Notes: a model not told the origin generated them from the letters alone. A DNA stretch of 64,000 bases from Hermodice carunculata (GCA_964020975.1 OZ026618.1:34316849-34380848); one strand, 5' to 3'. Positions 50,634-62,061 are shown, numbered from the stretch's first letter. A program made the numbers and translations.

Positions 50634-52560
50634 TTATCGTACATGGCAGAACAGTAGCTGGATCAGGGGTCACATCAAGCTTGCGTCCTGCGTCATAGAC
50701 GCAAAAAATTAAAGAAATGACGCCTGGAAATTAATAAAACATTGTCATTTTGCGTCTCTGTGGACGCATGCACAAAAACGCGATGCATTTTTGAAAGATA
50801 CAACAGCAAAAATTACCTCAGGCGGTGACGGTGTTTTGTATCGACCATTATCAATCTCGTGATTATTTATTATACTGATGGAATCCTCTGATGTTCGTCT
50901 TTCTATGTAACAAGCTCTCTTATTTGCTAAGAAAAAATATTCGTGGGGTATCCCTCCAAAAATTTGCCAGAATGGGAATGGATGAACGTCACTTCACCTC
51001 ATTATAAATGCTGAGAGCACTTCCAGGCTTCTCATTGGATGGATTTGATCACGTGCCGCTCACTGTCCAATCAAATTCGTTGTTCCCCATGTGCTTGTCT
51101 CATGTCCGCAATGTTGGGAAGGTACAAGTCGTATCACGCAAAGATTGTTAGACTAAGATGTTAAATTTTCAAATCACATTTTCACCAAGAAGAGTTCCAT
51201 CGAAAAAATCTAGACCCAGATAAAGGCACGAGTGAAAATTCATTACGGACGGCAAGGAAAATACGCAGATTAGTCATCGCAAGGTTACACGTGGACGAAG
51301 CGAAATTTTGCATTAGCCTGCCTGACAGCGTAACACGATGTTGTTCATCACTGTCTCCGTTGGTTCACGTGGTTATTGGTGTTTTTGAAACAAAATTTAG
51401 TTGTTTTGATTTCATTGAAATGTTGGAATGGAACAAATCTGTAGGAATTTAAAAAAATTATGATCGGAGGCCAGAAAAATGTGTAGCGGAAAACCATGCC
51501 TGGGTGCATGCCCGTGACAGGCTGTGTACACTCGCTTGTGTGTTGCACGGCTTGTGGGCCTGCCGTGTTGCTTGGTGAATTAATTTACCGCAATTAATAT
51601 CAGACTCTTAACACCGCCTACGGTATCAAATTTTTCAGATATATTGAAATAGAAAGTGCACAGAAATATAAATCATATAATTTCTGACAATTTCCTCACG
51701 TGGAATCTATCGCAAAAATAACAGAGCCCAGGCATGTTCAATCACGCATGCCGCTTGTTGTGCAAGCGAGTTAAAAAACTGTTCGGTGACACACGGTGTA
51801 CAACACCAGATACTGGCACAGTGGCAGCGTGCTAGGGCTTAAGACCCCATTCACAACCAATTTTTTGGTAGACCAGGGATGTGCTATACAGAATTAGTCG
51901 TAATAGCAGGTTCCTGGGTAGATTGAATCCATCCTTGGTACCGTCAACAACTTTTAGACCCTTTTACATCAAGTTGGCATATTGGTAACTTTTTATTCAA
52001 TCTAAAATTTATAATAATGAGTTACCTACGTGAGCATACAGACCCTATGTTATATTCGTTTCTAGGCTTAAGTTACATGCATGTTTTATGTATTTATCAT
52101 TGTGATATATGTTAATTATACCAAATAAAATCAATTAATCAAATTACATCAAATGAAGTCCAGTTTGCACAATTTCAGACTGGACCCATCGATTCAGTTC
52201 ATGGACGGTTGGACCCACTATTTTTCCTGAAAATGGAGAAGATGGGTCCAACGGATCCACACCGAAAAATCCTTAATGTGACCACTGCTGGATATCGCAC
52301 AGCAGAGGTGTTAATCCCGTTACCCCCATTATGTTGTTCGCACCTTCCCAGCAGGTGAACCCAAACAGTTAATTGAGCGGCGTGTGGTCAATACCACTGG
52401 GCCGTGTAATAGCCTAGAAACAAAATGGCGCTCACAGAGTCACTATCCCACAATCCACTGCGCGCATCCCCACACCTGGCCATTCGCTGGCTGCGCTGCC
52501 AGGACGGCGCTGCCTGCTTCCAGACAGTGACGCTGCCAAAGAAAGGCAGACGTTCGCCGG
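50634..52560. other. Non-coding interior of the TIR element
   Basis: No domain seen. Includes a small palindrome-bearing segment with TGCGTC..GACGCA near 50680-50705, and a 10-bp perfect inverted repeat GTTGGACCCA/TGGGTCCAAC at 52208-52217 and 52243-52252. The last ~150 bases (about 52430-52580) are GC-rich. Confidence 0.55.
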
Positions 52561-52600
52561 GGGGGTAGTAGACCGCCAAGAACCGATGTTTATCAGGCAA

Positions 52601-52609
52601 TATGAATAT
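52601..52609. repeat. Target site duplication, right copy
   Basis: TATGAATAT, identical to 49910-49918. Confidence 0.9.
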
Positions 52610-52805
52610 CATTTTTATAGAAAATAAAAAGGAGCAGACCAAGGATGGATCCTTGTGGCACACCAGTTTTGATGGATAATAATTTAGAACTAACTCCATG
52701 AAATTAAATATACTGAAGTCTGTTTTATAGGTTATTTTGAAACCAACGTAAAGCGGTGCCAGTAATACCATAATAATGCAGTTTCTTAGAAAAATATAAA
52801 ATCGT
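52610..52805 (-). mobile_element. LINE RT-domain fragment, 5' part
   Basis: Minus-strand reading: KKLHYYGITGTALRWFQNNL, then (after stops) FHGVSSKLLSIKTG, VPQGSILGLLLF and YKNDIH. This is the RT region with the canonical GVPQGSILGP-like box (Pro replaced by Leu here). Reading stops being LINE-like upstream of about 52805, so the element is 5' truncated, as is common for LINEs. It is continuous in sense with 48690-49909 once the TIR element is set aside. Confidence 0.9.
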
Positions 52806-54636
52806 GCCCCTCTTGAGAACAGAGTTTTCCTATCTCTTAGGCGCGACTAACCCATGTTCAACTGCTGCTCACATAGAACCCTTCTCCACTTCGGCCTTCA
52901 AAATTCTCGTTTGAATATTCGCCACCACCACCAAGATGTGCACCCGTAGCGGCTCCACCCGGCCCGCGCCCTAGGTTTCTGTGCTCATCACAGCGGCCCT
53001 GTTACTCTGGCGGCATGGCATCAGGGGTGCACAAGTTGCCGTGACGGCCCGGTATTGGCCCGATGCTCCAGCACCGTCCATTTTCAAAAGTGGCACACGT
53101 GTCTGGTTTACCATATGATAACCCCTTAAACCATAGGAGACATGCATATTAAATTCCCGCCACAACTGCACACCTGGATATCTTTGTGACCATAGTCTTG
53201 CGTGTGCGGGGAAGTTAGATAATACTATCATTTAATACTTAGTATCTGGCTGACGGAAATTAATTATTGTGACCAATTGAGCAAGCACTAAATGAATATG
53301 ACTTTTGTATTTGTAAACCTAAATTTCTCTAAAGGACACTTATTTTGCTAGAAAGGGATATCTTACGCTGTTTATGACAGCAATATACCCGTGTGTCCTC
53401 CATGATTGACTGGCGTGAGCTCCGTGCTTTGTGGTGAAAAATAGATATGCATGTCACGTATTGTCGAGTGCCAGTGACACTTTGTACATGTAGTAGTCAC
53501 GTAGGTATCATTTCCATATTTTCCCAGTAGGTGTCTCTGCAAATTTAATAAACTCACAGCAGTATTTTATTTCACACAGAGAAAGACACCCGTGAATTTC
53601 TTTTAAGATCACTACATTGCTTCAAGGTAAAAGATCTGCCGCCAACCTGTACCGAAAACTCAATGGCTATTATTTTTCCCTGTGCTTCGATTATTTCTTT
53701 GTTTGTGATTGTTTTGTTTTTTGTGTTTTTTTCTTACTGATAGGGGTGTACTGTCACATTAAACGGACATGAATAAACTGGAAAAACAAGGACACATCCT
53801 GTACAGAACTAAACCCAGCTATGTGTAATTGGCCAGATATTATCACATTGTTTCTTCTACTTTTACTCCTGATTAACGTCATTGCAGGTATGCACACCAT
53901 CTTGCTTGTTGTCAAGGGATTCACTTGATTTGGGCATTTAAGTTGCCTACATGTTGCAGGAGATTCAATGGCCTTTGTTTGTTCCAGCAGTTTCAGGATA
54001 AATAAAGGCCAACACAGCTTCCCTGTCACAACTGTGACAACACAATTGCGTGCAAAGCATGTTCTACACCTGAAGTAACCAGATTTGAGCAACACAACCA
54101 GAATTATCTTGACTCTAGGATATGTATATATGGGGCATGAGATACATGCAGGTTTGCACATGGATTTCATTCACAAATTTTTTTAAAGGGTGCGCCCATG
54201 GGCTTGGTGAAACGCAACATCTTGCATCACAATTGTATTATGCATTATGAGGACCTATACATATGTACCCTAGCGTCACAGTAAAGGTATATAAAAAATC
54301 AAACCTTGACACCTATACCGTATTGCCTAGTGGATATATTGTAGCACAAAATACGAGCAGGCGCTGTGAATGTCTCATCTGTAGTGAGGTTTGCTTTTAA
54401 TATCTTAATGTGATTGTACATGTGGGAAATAAAACATAACTACCAAGCCTCATAATATGTCCATATTCGTGCATTACATAGTTCATGGTCATATTATGCT
54501 CTTACACAATACTGAATGATGTATTTATGCGTTGTGTGCATTTTACATGCAGAATATGTTTATCCAGCTCTGGCTCTTTATATGTGAAAACGTCTTAGCA
54601 TGTTTCTATTTTATGTCTATGAACAAATTGTTTCAG
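52806..54636. other. No supported gene; GC-rich patch 52920-53100
   Basis: The GC-rich, CpG-bearing patch just beyond the LINE's truncated end has an 86-codon minus-strand frame (52971-53231) without a recognisable domain. A 138-codon minus frame (53754-54170) is also unassigned. Confidence 0.45.
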
Positions 54637-54731
54637 CAGATATGCAGCTGCCTTGTTTGAATGAGTACAAAGTACATGTTCATGTGCATCAGAGGTTTTT
54701 GTATGGGAAGCCTGTTCGCATGTTTTTAAAA
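54637..54731 (+). CDS. Candidate exon, function unknown
   Basis: The acceptor ATTGTTTCAG ends at 54636 and the donor GTATGT starts at 54732. The interval is open and reads LPCLNEYKVHVHVHQRF then LYGKPVRMFLK. It would enter in phase 1 and leave in phase 0. The words LP..EY.V.V and YGKPV recall the MG3 region of alpha-2-macroglobulin/complement-type proteins, but the spacing between them is about half that usual in that family, so I do not assign it. No neighbouring exon was found. Confidence 0.25.
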
Positions 54732-57700
54732 GTATGTACTGTGTCTTTGGAAGATCTTTCGCTCAATTTGCGCATGACAAACGCCACAATTTATAGTTCA
54801 TCTGTTACAAGGCGTTGATATATAGATATAATGAAATACCTATCCTATATTCATGTGCAATAAACATCTAATCATATTCATATTGTAATTTTGTTTGCAT
54901 GTATTTGCTTCAGTTTGCATATTTCAGCTTTGCATACACTGAGCTGCATCATTGCAAGGCCTACTCTGTGTGTTTTGTGTAGACTGGCGAATTCGTGACT
55001 GGTTTTTTAATAGGATTCTTACACACAAACCACAGTCCTTCATAGACATAAAATTTATATACACCTAAACCTACACCATGTTTAAAGTAGTCGTGGTCGT
55101 TTTTCATTTGATCATTTACAAGCTAAAAATGTTAATATATCACGTAGTTTGATGTGAACACCATGTATATTCCGTCTGCCGTAATTATATCAAACTTTTC
55201 TCAGACTACAGGGTTTGCAAACACCTCTTGGTATACTTACTTCTTACCTTGGGCCTATGGATTTGATATGTGATCTCGTAGGGTGCGTCAGATAATACTT
55301 GCAATCCATTTAACTGTTGCGTTCATTGCAATTTGTGTCAGAAGATGAACCTGTTTAATCAATGGCAAGAACATATTGTGCAGATATAAATGCAAAGTAT
55401 ACAGCTTTGGCAGTTTAAATATTTGGCCAGTGGTGTAATAAACGCCGATAAGAGCTTGATTATAACTTGCCGCCTTCGAGAAATATGTCTGATATCTGTG
55501 ACCTACTTAAATATTTAACACTGATATGGTACAGATCAAATTGATTGAAATCACAATATAATTTCTTATTATGCATACCCTATTATCATGATCACGCCAT
55601 ACTGGTATACGACATACCCGTATGTGCATGCGTGTCGATGTTCAAGTTTGTTTTGTGTTTCTATTAGGAGTGTGATTGAGTTCGTCAAATGATAAATGTA
55701 TGAACTGAGTACAGGGTACAGGATTGGCAAAAAGGTTGATATTAAATCATCATGAGCAGCAAAGGGTATAAATAACACAAAATCAGAAAATAAGAACGTA
55801 CATTCACATGTTTTAAACTTTCAGACAGCCCCATATAAAACAAGTATATACATAAATTGGTTAAATCGCTGTTAATGTTGGCGAAATACATCATGTTTGA
55901 TACACCTGCTAGGTCAACACGAACTACCTTTAAACATCTTTAGGCACAGGCCATGGTCATTTAGCTCTTTACACCAATGCAATACATGAAAGGTGTGCAA
56001 GCTATTTTAATATGAAATACTAAAAATGACCATAAGGTATATTCATTCGATAGATTGACATCTGTACCAATGACATATACAGGCTACGTTCATATGAAGT
56101 ACTTATAATCACTACAAGGCGCATATGTAGTAACATGTGTATCTGCACCAATGTGCATCTTTCATTGAATCATGAGAGATTGCCAACTTTCACTAGCTTC
56201 AGTGTAATAAAAATAGTTGCAGATTTTCCGATATCTTACGAGACTGCCAGCCTTTGCTGGTGGTTTTTAAAAAAGCATTTGGTCCAATGGAAAACCCTCT
56301 GGCTTATGAAACATTACATTTTAGAAATTTATGGTTCGTCAGGTTTAAGTGGTCAATACGTGCTGGAATGTGATAGCATAGTTTCCATATAATGATGCTC
56401 CATACCTTGGCCCACAGGACTACAAAATTAAATTTAACCATCAAACCAAGATACTGATGATGACGATCAAGTCTGCAGGTTACATAATATGAATAACATG
56501 CAGAATAGCGACCTGTCGGTATTGATTATTAGTCCGTCGTAACATAAAGAACACATCACCAGCCACCGAGCAATCCAGCATTTCCAAGTATGACATGAAT
56601 GCACTGTACAGTGATTATCATTGCAAATCAAAATCTGAAGCTGAGTGAGTTGAGCTTTGTAAATCATGGGGAACCGTTTCGAAATTAAGAGCAAAAATAA
56701 AGATTTGTAAAAGAATTGAATGCACTCAGCGGTGCAATAGAAGAGGCAAAGATGTTTCCTATTGAGTTTGGTTGATATCACAGTGAACAGTAAAGAAACC
56801 TTTGAGGTGATTCCATTGAAGAGATTAACACATGTAAGTTACCTGTTCGACGGGAATGAACTCAAATTGGCTTGGAAGTAGTCAACCAAAAATACAGAGA
56901 AATACGAACAGCATTGGAGAAAAACGATATGCTCATTGTCTCTGTATCATTCGTGCATTGAACCTGCAAGCTTACTTTGAGATTTTAACATAAATGTAGT
57001 GACCAAATACCACATCAGGGAGGCGGCCAAGTTCTTACCTCAAACAGAAATCTGTTGACTTCGCATGAGGCAACTAAGGTCCACTTAAAAGAGTATCTGA
57101 TACACCTGAACAAAAAACGTATTGGTCAATTGTCCTAAACATAAGGTCAGCACAGTGCAAACGTCGCCACGATATCCTTCCCAAAAAGGCATAAAGAGAA
57201 AAACAAAAAACCGTAATGGTCGACAATGTCAGTGTCCAAAGAAAAGGTTGACCTAGGAATAGGACCACAATAAATGGCGGCATAACGTGGGAGATGGCCA
57301 AACAGATGATAACTAATATAACGACAAAAACTTCACATGGGAATGACTACTCATTCAGTGTCACCAGCACTGTAGGATTTTAGGGAAAACCCGAAAGACC
57401 ATTAGAACCAGCAACTTTCAATTAAATATTGAAAAAAAAAACCCACCAGAGACCAATTGGTATTCAAGCAAGCAAAGTGACTACCAAGAGCTCCGACACA
57501 GCGATTATGACAACCAATGCTGTAGACGTTAATTCCCATTAGACAGAGAGCAAACACTTTACACATAACTATTAAGCATCTAAGCATAGAAAAGTTCAAA
57601 ACCTGCAAAGGAAAATGTGCATATAATTGCCAGAAGTTAAGACTGAGCAAATTCAAATTCCCATAGCAATCTGGACTCTACAAGAAATAACGTGTGGCTA

Positions 57701-58756
57701 ATTTTGTCATAAAATAGATCATTGTTGGATAACAAATGAACCAACTAACTGATATTATTGGACTTGTAGACACAAATGTTTATCTAGCTTTCGTTTATCT
57801 TCATAAAGAATACCCCTTGCAGCTATGGGAGACAGTTCACAATCATGCGAAAAATGAAAGTGTCTGCGTACATTTTTGCCACAGGGAAAGTTTTGGTGAC
57901 TGGTGACTTCAAGGGTATCATAAAAGAGCGCATCCTAGCGGCAAATTTAGGAACTACATTTCTCTGCAAAGATGATAGCGTTAAGCACTAGCTGTGCAAA
58001 TAGAATGTCAAGATACACGTACATTCTGTTGGACATGCGAAATCTATATTAATGTCACGAAAATACTGGCAGTCATAATATATTTTAAAACTATCTGGGA
58101 ACCTTTAACGTTCGGTAAATATGCAAGATTTAAAGTCTATCATTGCGAATTTAAAACCAACGGATTTTCCACTCTTACATATAATTAAAAATCTAAGAAA
58201 ATATATTCAGCCATCTGTCTAAAACATGTAATGTAAGAATGAAAATTATTATTGAAAATTTAATTGAAAAATATGTCCAGGCGATGTAACCTTTATCAAT
58301 AGTTATAGTGATAGTATGAGTATATGACAAAGAAAATCACATAATACAGAAGCAATGAAATACCTGGTAAAACAGATATTTTTAGAAGAATATTATTTTT
58401 GAACACAAATCAAATTAAACCACAGTTATTTGTGTCAATGTGATGTACTTGGTTTGTATTTGTACTCAAAAGTAGGTTGATATCCAATCATCAATAAACA
58501 TACGTACCTTGCTTAAATTATGTTTAGAGCCACGTAGATGCCACACTTAAAATTATATGGTAATTTCCCACGTTCGCTTTTGGCAGAAAAAAATGTAACA
58601 AAGTGTTAAAAGTTTGCCATGAATTCATTTTGTTCCTTTCCAACGTATTTAGTCTTGAATAATTGTTGCTTAGTTTTGTAAAAATAACGGTATAGTGTTT
58701 TGCTTTGCTTCTATCCTGTATGTGTCTGGGCACTAGAAATCTTTTCATTCCTCCAG
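54732..58756. other. No supported gene
   Basis: AT-rich. Chance frames of up to about 104 codons; none with domains or good splice borders. Confidence 0.5.
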
Positions 58757-58890
58757 TTTCATGGATCAAAGAAACTCTTGCAGAACAGGTCCGTCCCACA
58801 ATGACAGAGAGATTACCCTTTGCAACAACTGGCAAAAGTGTACTGCATTATATTGACAAAACAGTCAGTGGGGTGTACAGAACACCCTAA
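58757..58890 (+). CDS. Candidate terminal exon, function unknown
   Basis: The acceptor TTCATTCCTCCAG ends at 58756. The frame entered in phase 1 reads SWIKETLAEQVRPTMTERL, then PFATTGKSVLHYIDKTVSG, then VYRTP and a TAA at 58888-58890. An AATAAA lies at 58919-58924, which would suit a last exon. Composition is protein-like but no family is recognised and no upstream exon was identified. A second frame through the same bases is open to about 58855, so coding is unproven. Confidence 0.25.
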
Positions 58891-59350
58891 TCTTCAAGTA
58901 CCAAAACACATTGGATAAAATAAAAGTTTGTGCCGCTTACCATTTTCTGGCGTTGAAATGCCATATTGATCTACCTGCCAAACTAAAAGGTTGTAGTCTA
59001 TCTCCATGCTTCATCTATGTAATAATGGATTTGATACTTTGTGATGGCAAGACATGTGTTTCAAACTCCAAAAACGTGGCGTCTTAACACAGCAAAGTAC
59101 ATGTAAAATGCAATAGGCAATAATATTGACCTACTCATCTCAGTGGAATAGGGTCCCAAGGGCCTTGTGTCAGTGGGGTATAAAGTAGTTGAAATTGTTT
59201 CGTGTACACAGATGACACATTATCACTGTCAAAACTGGATATTATCTCCACAATTACCTGAACATCTTTAGTACAACGGAATTATTGCACCAAATGGAAA
59301 TTTGAAATTAACATAAAAGTTGCAAGTGAAAAATACGATAAATTTATGTC

Positions 59351-59439
59351 GACCTGTATGGGATTCGAACCCACTACCTTCGGCACACTCGCCTAGCCAG
59401 ATGTAAAGTCGAACACCCTGACCTCTAGGCCACCGGGGC
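59351..59439 (-). repeat. tRNA-like sequence (SINE head or tRNA pseudogene)
   Basis: On the minus strand it begins GCCCCGGTGGCCTAGAGG (A-box-like TGGCCTAGAGG) and has a B-box GGTTCGAATCC inside a T-arm-like GTGGG..CCCAT stem. A GGC-loop-GCC hairpin occupies the place of a long variable arm, as in Ser/Leu tRNAs. The acceptor stem would pair at only about 4 of 7 positions and the anticodon stem is imperfect, so it is not a working tRNA. The left border of the tandem duplication (59417) falls inside it; only its first ~23 bases recur at 60097-60119. Confidence 0.65.
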
Positions 59440-60096
59440 AACCCAAACTAGGTTGACTGAGGACCCAGGGTGATGTTTTAGCAGGTGTGGCTTGTAATTG
59501 ACACGGTAGGGCACTTCCACAGACCGACAATTTATGAAATACACCTCTTATATGAAAACTCATTACTCCAGTAGAACAGGGAGAGCCATAAGGGACCATT
59601 TTGGTCATGGAAAGCATTTAGTTCAGGTAGTAATTAATACCTAAAAAACAAAAGTAGATAATTAAAACTTGGAACACGAAGTGTCATCAGCCTGTTCAAT
59701 TCTGTCATCAAAGCAATAGCATGTATTCATATCTAAATGCAGTCCTAGCAATAGGATGTATTCATATCTAAAGGCGGTCCTACTGTAACACCTACTGAGC
59801 AAAAGAGGGAGCCACCTGCATCAGGGAAGATCCATGAAAAAAGCATGGTCAAAAGTAATTTCTCAATAAAATAAACAACTCGAACACAGAATAATCATAA
59901 GAAAATGTATTAACAGATATTTGAAACATAAAGGGTGCTTAAATTGATTAGAAATGGGCACTCTTTTTGTAGAAAAGGTGGTATTAATGGATGTTTATGT
60001 AGTATACAATACAAATCTGCCCTGATCAAGGTCGAAGCATCAGTCTGTTGCCCAGGCAACACAGGAAGTGACCAGGATCGCAGTTAAATATGAATG
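59417..60096 (+). repeat. Recent tandem duplication, copy 1 (680 bp)
   Basis: Directly followed by copy 2 with no spacer; only about six to eight base differences over 645 bp, so the event is recent. Copy 1 also has an extra internal 35-bp tandem duplication (59713-59747 and 59748-59782). No coding content: the matching open frames on the minus strand in both copies simply reflect the duplication. Confidence 0.95.
60047..60060. promoter_or_regulatory. X-box-like palindrome (RFX-type), copy 1
   Basis: GTTGCCCAGGCAAC is a perfect inverted repeat matching the RFX X-box form GTTGCC-N2-GGCAAC. Recurs in copy 2 at 60692-60705. Function unknown; no promoter is evident. Confidence 0.35.
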
Positions 60097-60741
60097 CCTG
60101 ACCTCTAGGCCATCGGGGCAACCCAAACAAGGTTGACTGAGGACCCAGGGTGATGTTTTAGCAGGTGTGGCTTGTAATTGACACGGTAGGGCACTTCCAC
60201 AGACCGACAATTTATGAAATACACCTCTTATATGAAAACTCATTACTCCAGTAGAACAGGGAGAGCCATAAGGGACCATTTTGGTCATGGAAAGCATTTA
60301 GTTCAGGGTGTAATTAATACCTAAAAAACAAAAGTAGATAATTAAAACTTGGAACACGAAGTGTCATCAGCCTGTTCAATTCTGTCATCAAAGCAATAGG
60401 ATGTATTCATATCTAAATGCGGTCCTACTGTAACACCTACTGAGCAAAAGAGGGAGCCACCTGCATAAGGGAAGATCCATGAAAAAAGCATGGTCAAAAG
60501 TAATTTCTCAATAAAATAAACAACTCGAACACAGAATAATCATAAGAAAATGTATTAACAGATATTTGAAACATAAAGGGTGCTTAAATTGATTAGAAAT
60601 GGGCACTCTTTTTGTAGGAAAGGTGGTATTAATGGATGTTTATGTAGTATACAATACAAATCTGCCCTGATCAAGGTCGAAACATCAGTCTGTTGCCCAG
60701 GCAACACAGGAAGTGACCAGGATCGCAGTTAAATATGAATG
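60097..60741 (+). repeat. Recent tandem duplication, copy 2 (645 bp)
   Basis: Begins CCTGACCTCTAGGCC like copy 1 and ends GTTAAATATGAATG like copy 1. Lacks the second 35-bp unit. After 60741 the sequence becomes unique. Confidence 0.95.
60692..60705. promoter_or_regulatory. X-box-like palindrome, copy 2
   Basis: Same 14-bp palindrome as in copy 1, doubled by the tandem duplication. Confidence 0.35.
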
Positions 60742-61602
60742 TCTCCTCTTACACTAAAATTATACTCTCCTAATCAGATATCAAATATATTTTGTAATTT
60801 CAGGTTTGTGAAGCCATTTATATAATGGGTAATAAAGGAAGAATGGGAGCAGGATAAAAACTGAAAATTAACCGAAACGAACTTAGGGGGGGGGTTAATA
60901 CATTTTTATGATATTCCTATTTAATGGAATATAGAGTTTTCTTCCATAGATTAAATCCTGCCGGGACCTTAAGACAGTGTTGGGTGCATAAAGCAAGCAT
61001 ATGGTGCAAAAATATGGAAACTTTTGACACATTTCATGTCTGGATCTAGGTAATGTTCCCGGCGTTTTTTGCTGGAATATATTAATACATTTGAATATTT
61101 TCATATTAAAACAAATACAGAGAGACTTTTTTATCATTTATTTATTTCAGTTAATGCATCCAGCATACTAGAGGCCAGTTTTTTTTCTCTCAGTCATATT
61201 TGGTAAGATCTTTGGGCTGAAGCTCCATTTCTGAAAAATTCTCCAAACTTTATTACCATTTTTGGCATTTGTGGCAATAGAATAGTCCTGTTACCAGTGT
61301 ACACAACCACAGTCATCATCTATTGGTGTAAATCAGATTAATCTTCTATTAAAGAGGTTGTGCGTTGTTTTATTTTGGGGAGGGGTATCTGCTTAAATGA
61401 TACATTTTTTTAGGTGTTTGCAGCAATACTACAAGATTTACCTGGACTCTAGGCCATTCTAAGCATGTCGGGAAAGTTGTTGCCACACACAACATAGTAT
61501 CCGTCTTCAATGAAACACTTGTGGGATGTACTTTATGGCTGAGTTACAGACTATCAATTGGCAATAATGGCCACCACTACACTTGAATAAATAACACTGT
61601 GC
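60742..61602. other. No supported gene
   Basis: AT-rich; a G run near 60887-60895. Part of 61440-61600 may be the 3' flank of the Tc1-like relic described next. Confidence 0.5.
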
Positions 61603-61833
61603 CTAAGCAACCATTACAAACTCACATTGCCAAATTCTGTTCCACTCTTCTAGGAGGGTATGGGTCAGTTTACACAAGGCATCAGTGTAAAATCGCTGCA
61701 CAAACCAGTGCAACATAGCAAAGGTCCCTTTCGGCGAGATAACCACATAAGTCAAATAGATAACCTGACTGAACCAATGTGATAAAAAAAAAAAAACAGC
61801 CGAAGGTGTCCACATGTCGAGCATATTGAACAA
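61540..61833 (-). pseudogene. Tc1/mariner-like transposase C-terminal relic
   Basis: The minus-strand reading has MLHWFVQRFYTDALCKLT followed by HTLLEEWNRIWQ. After a stop it goes on with CSGGHYCQ. This resembles the C-terminus of Tc1-type DDE transposases, where a 'W..L.R.V..R' helix is followed by 'L..AL.EEWN.IPQ' and then '..AVI.A.GGHT.Y'. The catalytic D,D,E segment is not readable and the frame is broken, so only a relic remains. A MITE with Tc1-like TA-flanked ends lies 50 bp away. Confidence 0.5.
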
Positions 61834-61879
61834 AAGTAAATATAATAGGGGTTATTGTAGTTGTGTGTCTATATGTATA

Positions 61880-62061
61880 CAGTAAAACTTGTCTATTTTG
61901 GACACCACTGGGACTGGCAAAAACTGTCCACAGTTGACAGGTGTCCCCAATAGACAGGTTTGCTTAGCAAGAAAATTGACCTTTCGGTCCTGGACATAGC
62001 AGTCCAGATTATACAGGTGTACCCATTTAATATAAGTGTCCACAGAGACAGGTTTTACTAT
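61880..62061. mobile_element. MITE with CAGTAAAAC/TGTC..GGACAC terminal inverted repeats
   Basis: The left end CAGTAAAACTTGTCTAT..GGACAC and the right end (reverse complement CATAGTAAAACCTGTCTC..GGACAC) form inverted repeats of about 26 bp. The interior repeats the theme (GTGTCC, GACAGGTGTCC, CAGGTGTAC). TA sequences flank it, as for Tc1/mariner-type elements. About 182 bp, non-coding. This 'acctgtctat..ggacacc' repeat is, from memory, widespread in marine invertebrate genomes. Confidence 0.8.

Larger units (their letters stand above)
49919..52600. mobile_element. 2,682-bp TIR DNA transposon inserted in the LINE
   Basis: Bounded by 9-bp direct repeats TATGAATAT. Its ends are imperfect terminal inverted repeats: the left end starts TTGCCTCCTAAGCAGAC and the right end, reverse-complemented, starts TTGCCTGATAAACATC. 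The first 25 positions match at 18, including TTGCCT and TTCTTGG. Similarity goes on to a CCCCC..GCGAA.GTCT.CCT block about 60 bases in. The LINE RT reading frame is interrupted exactly at these borders and resumes across them (KNDIH, then TASSKFKS). The only recognisable protein segment inside is a RecQ-type helicase piece on the minus strand; no transposase was recognised. A 9-bp duplication is usual for Mutator-like elements, but the superfamily is not established here. It may be a non-autonomous derivative or an element that captured a gene fragment. Confidence 0.88.

Noticed and set aside
53754-54170. 138-codon minus-strand frame
   Set aside because: No domain, no splice-like borders, AT-rich context; length is compatible with chance in 64 kb.
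59351-59439. Functional tRNA gene
   Set aside because: Acceptor and anticodon stems pair poorly; better explained as a SINE head or tRNA pseudogene.
59393-60297. Two near-identical minus-strand frames that could look like a gene family
   Set aside because: They are the same sequence in the two copies of a recent non-coding tandem duplication and include part of a tRNA-like relic.
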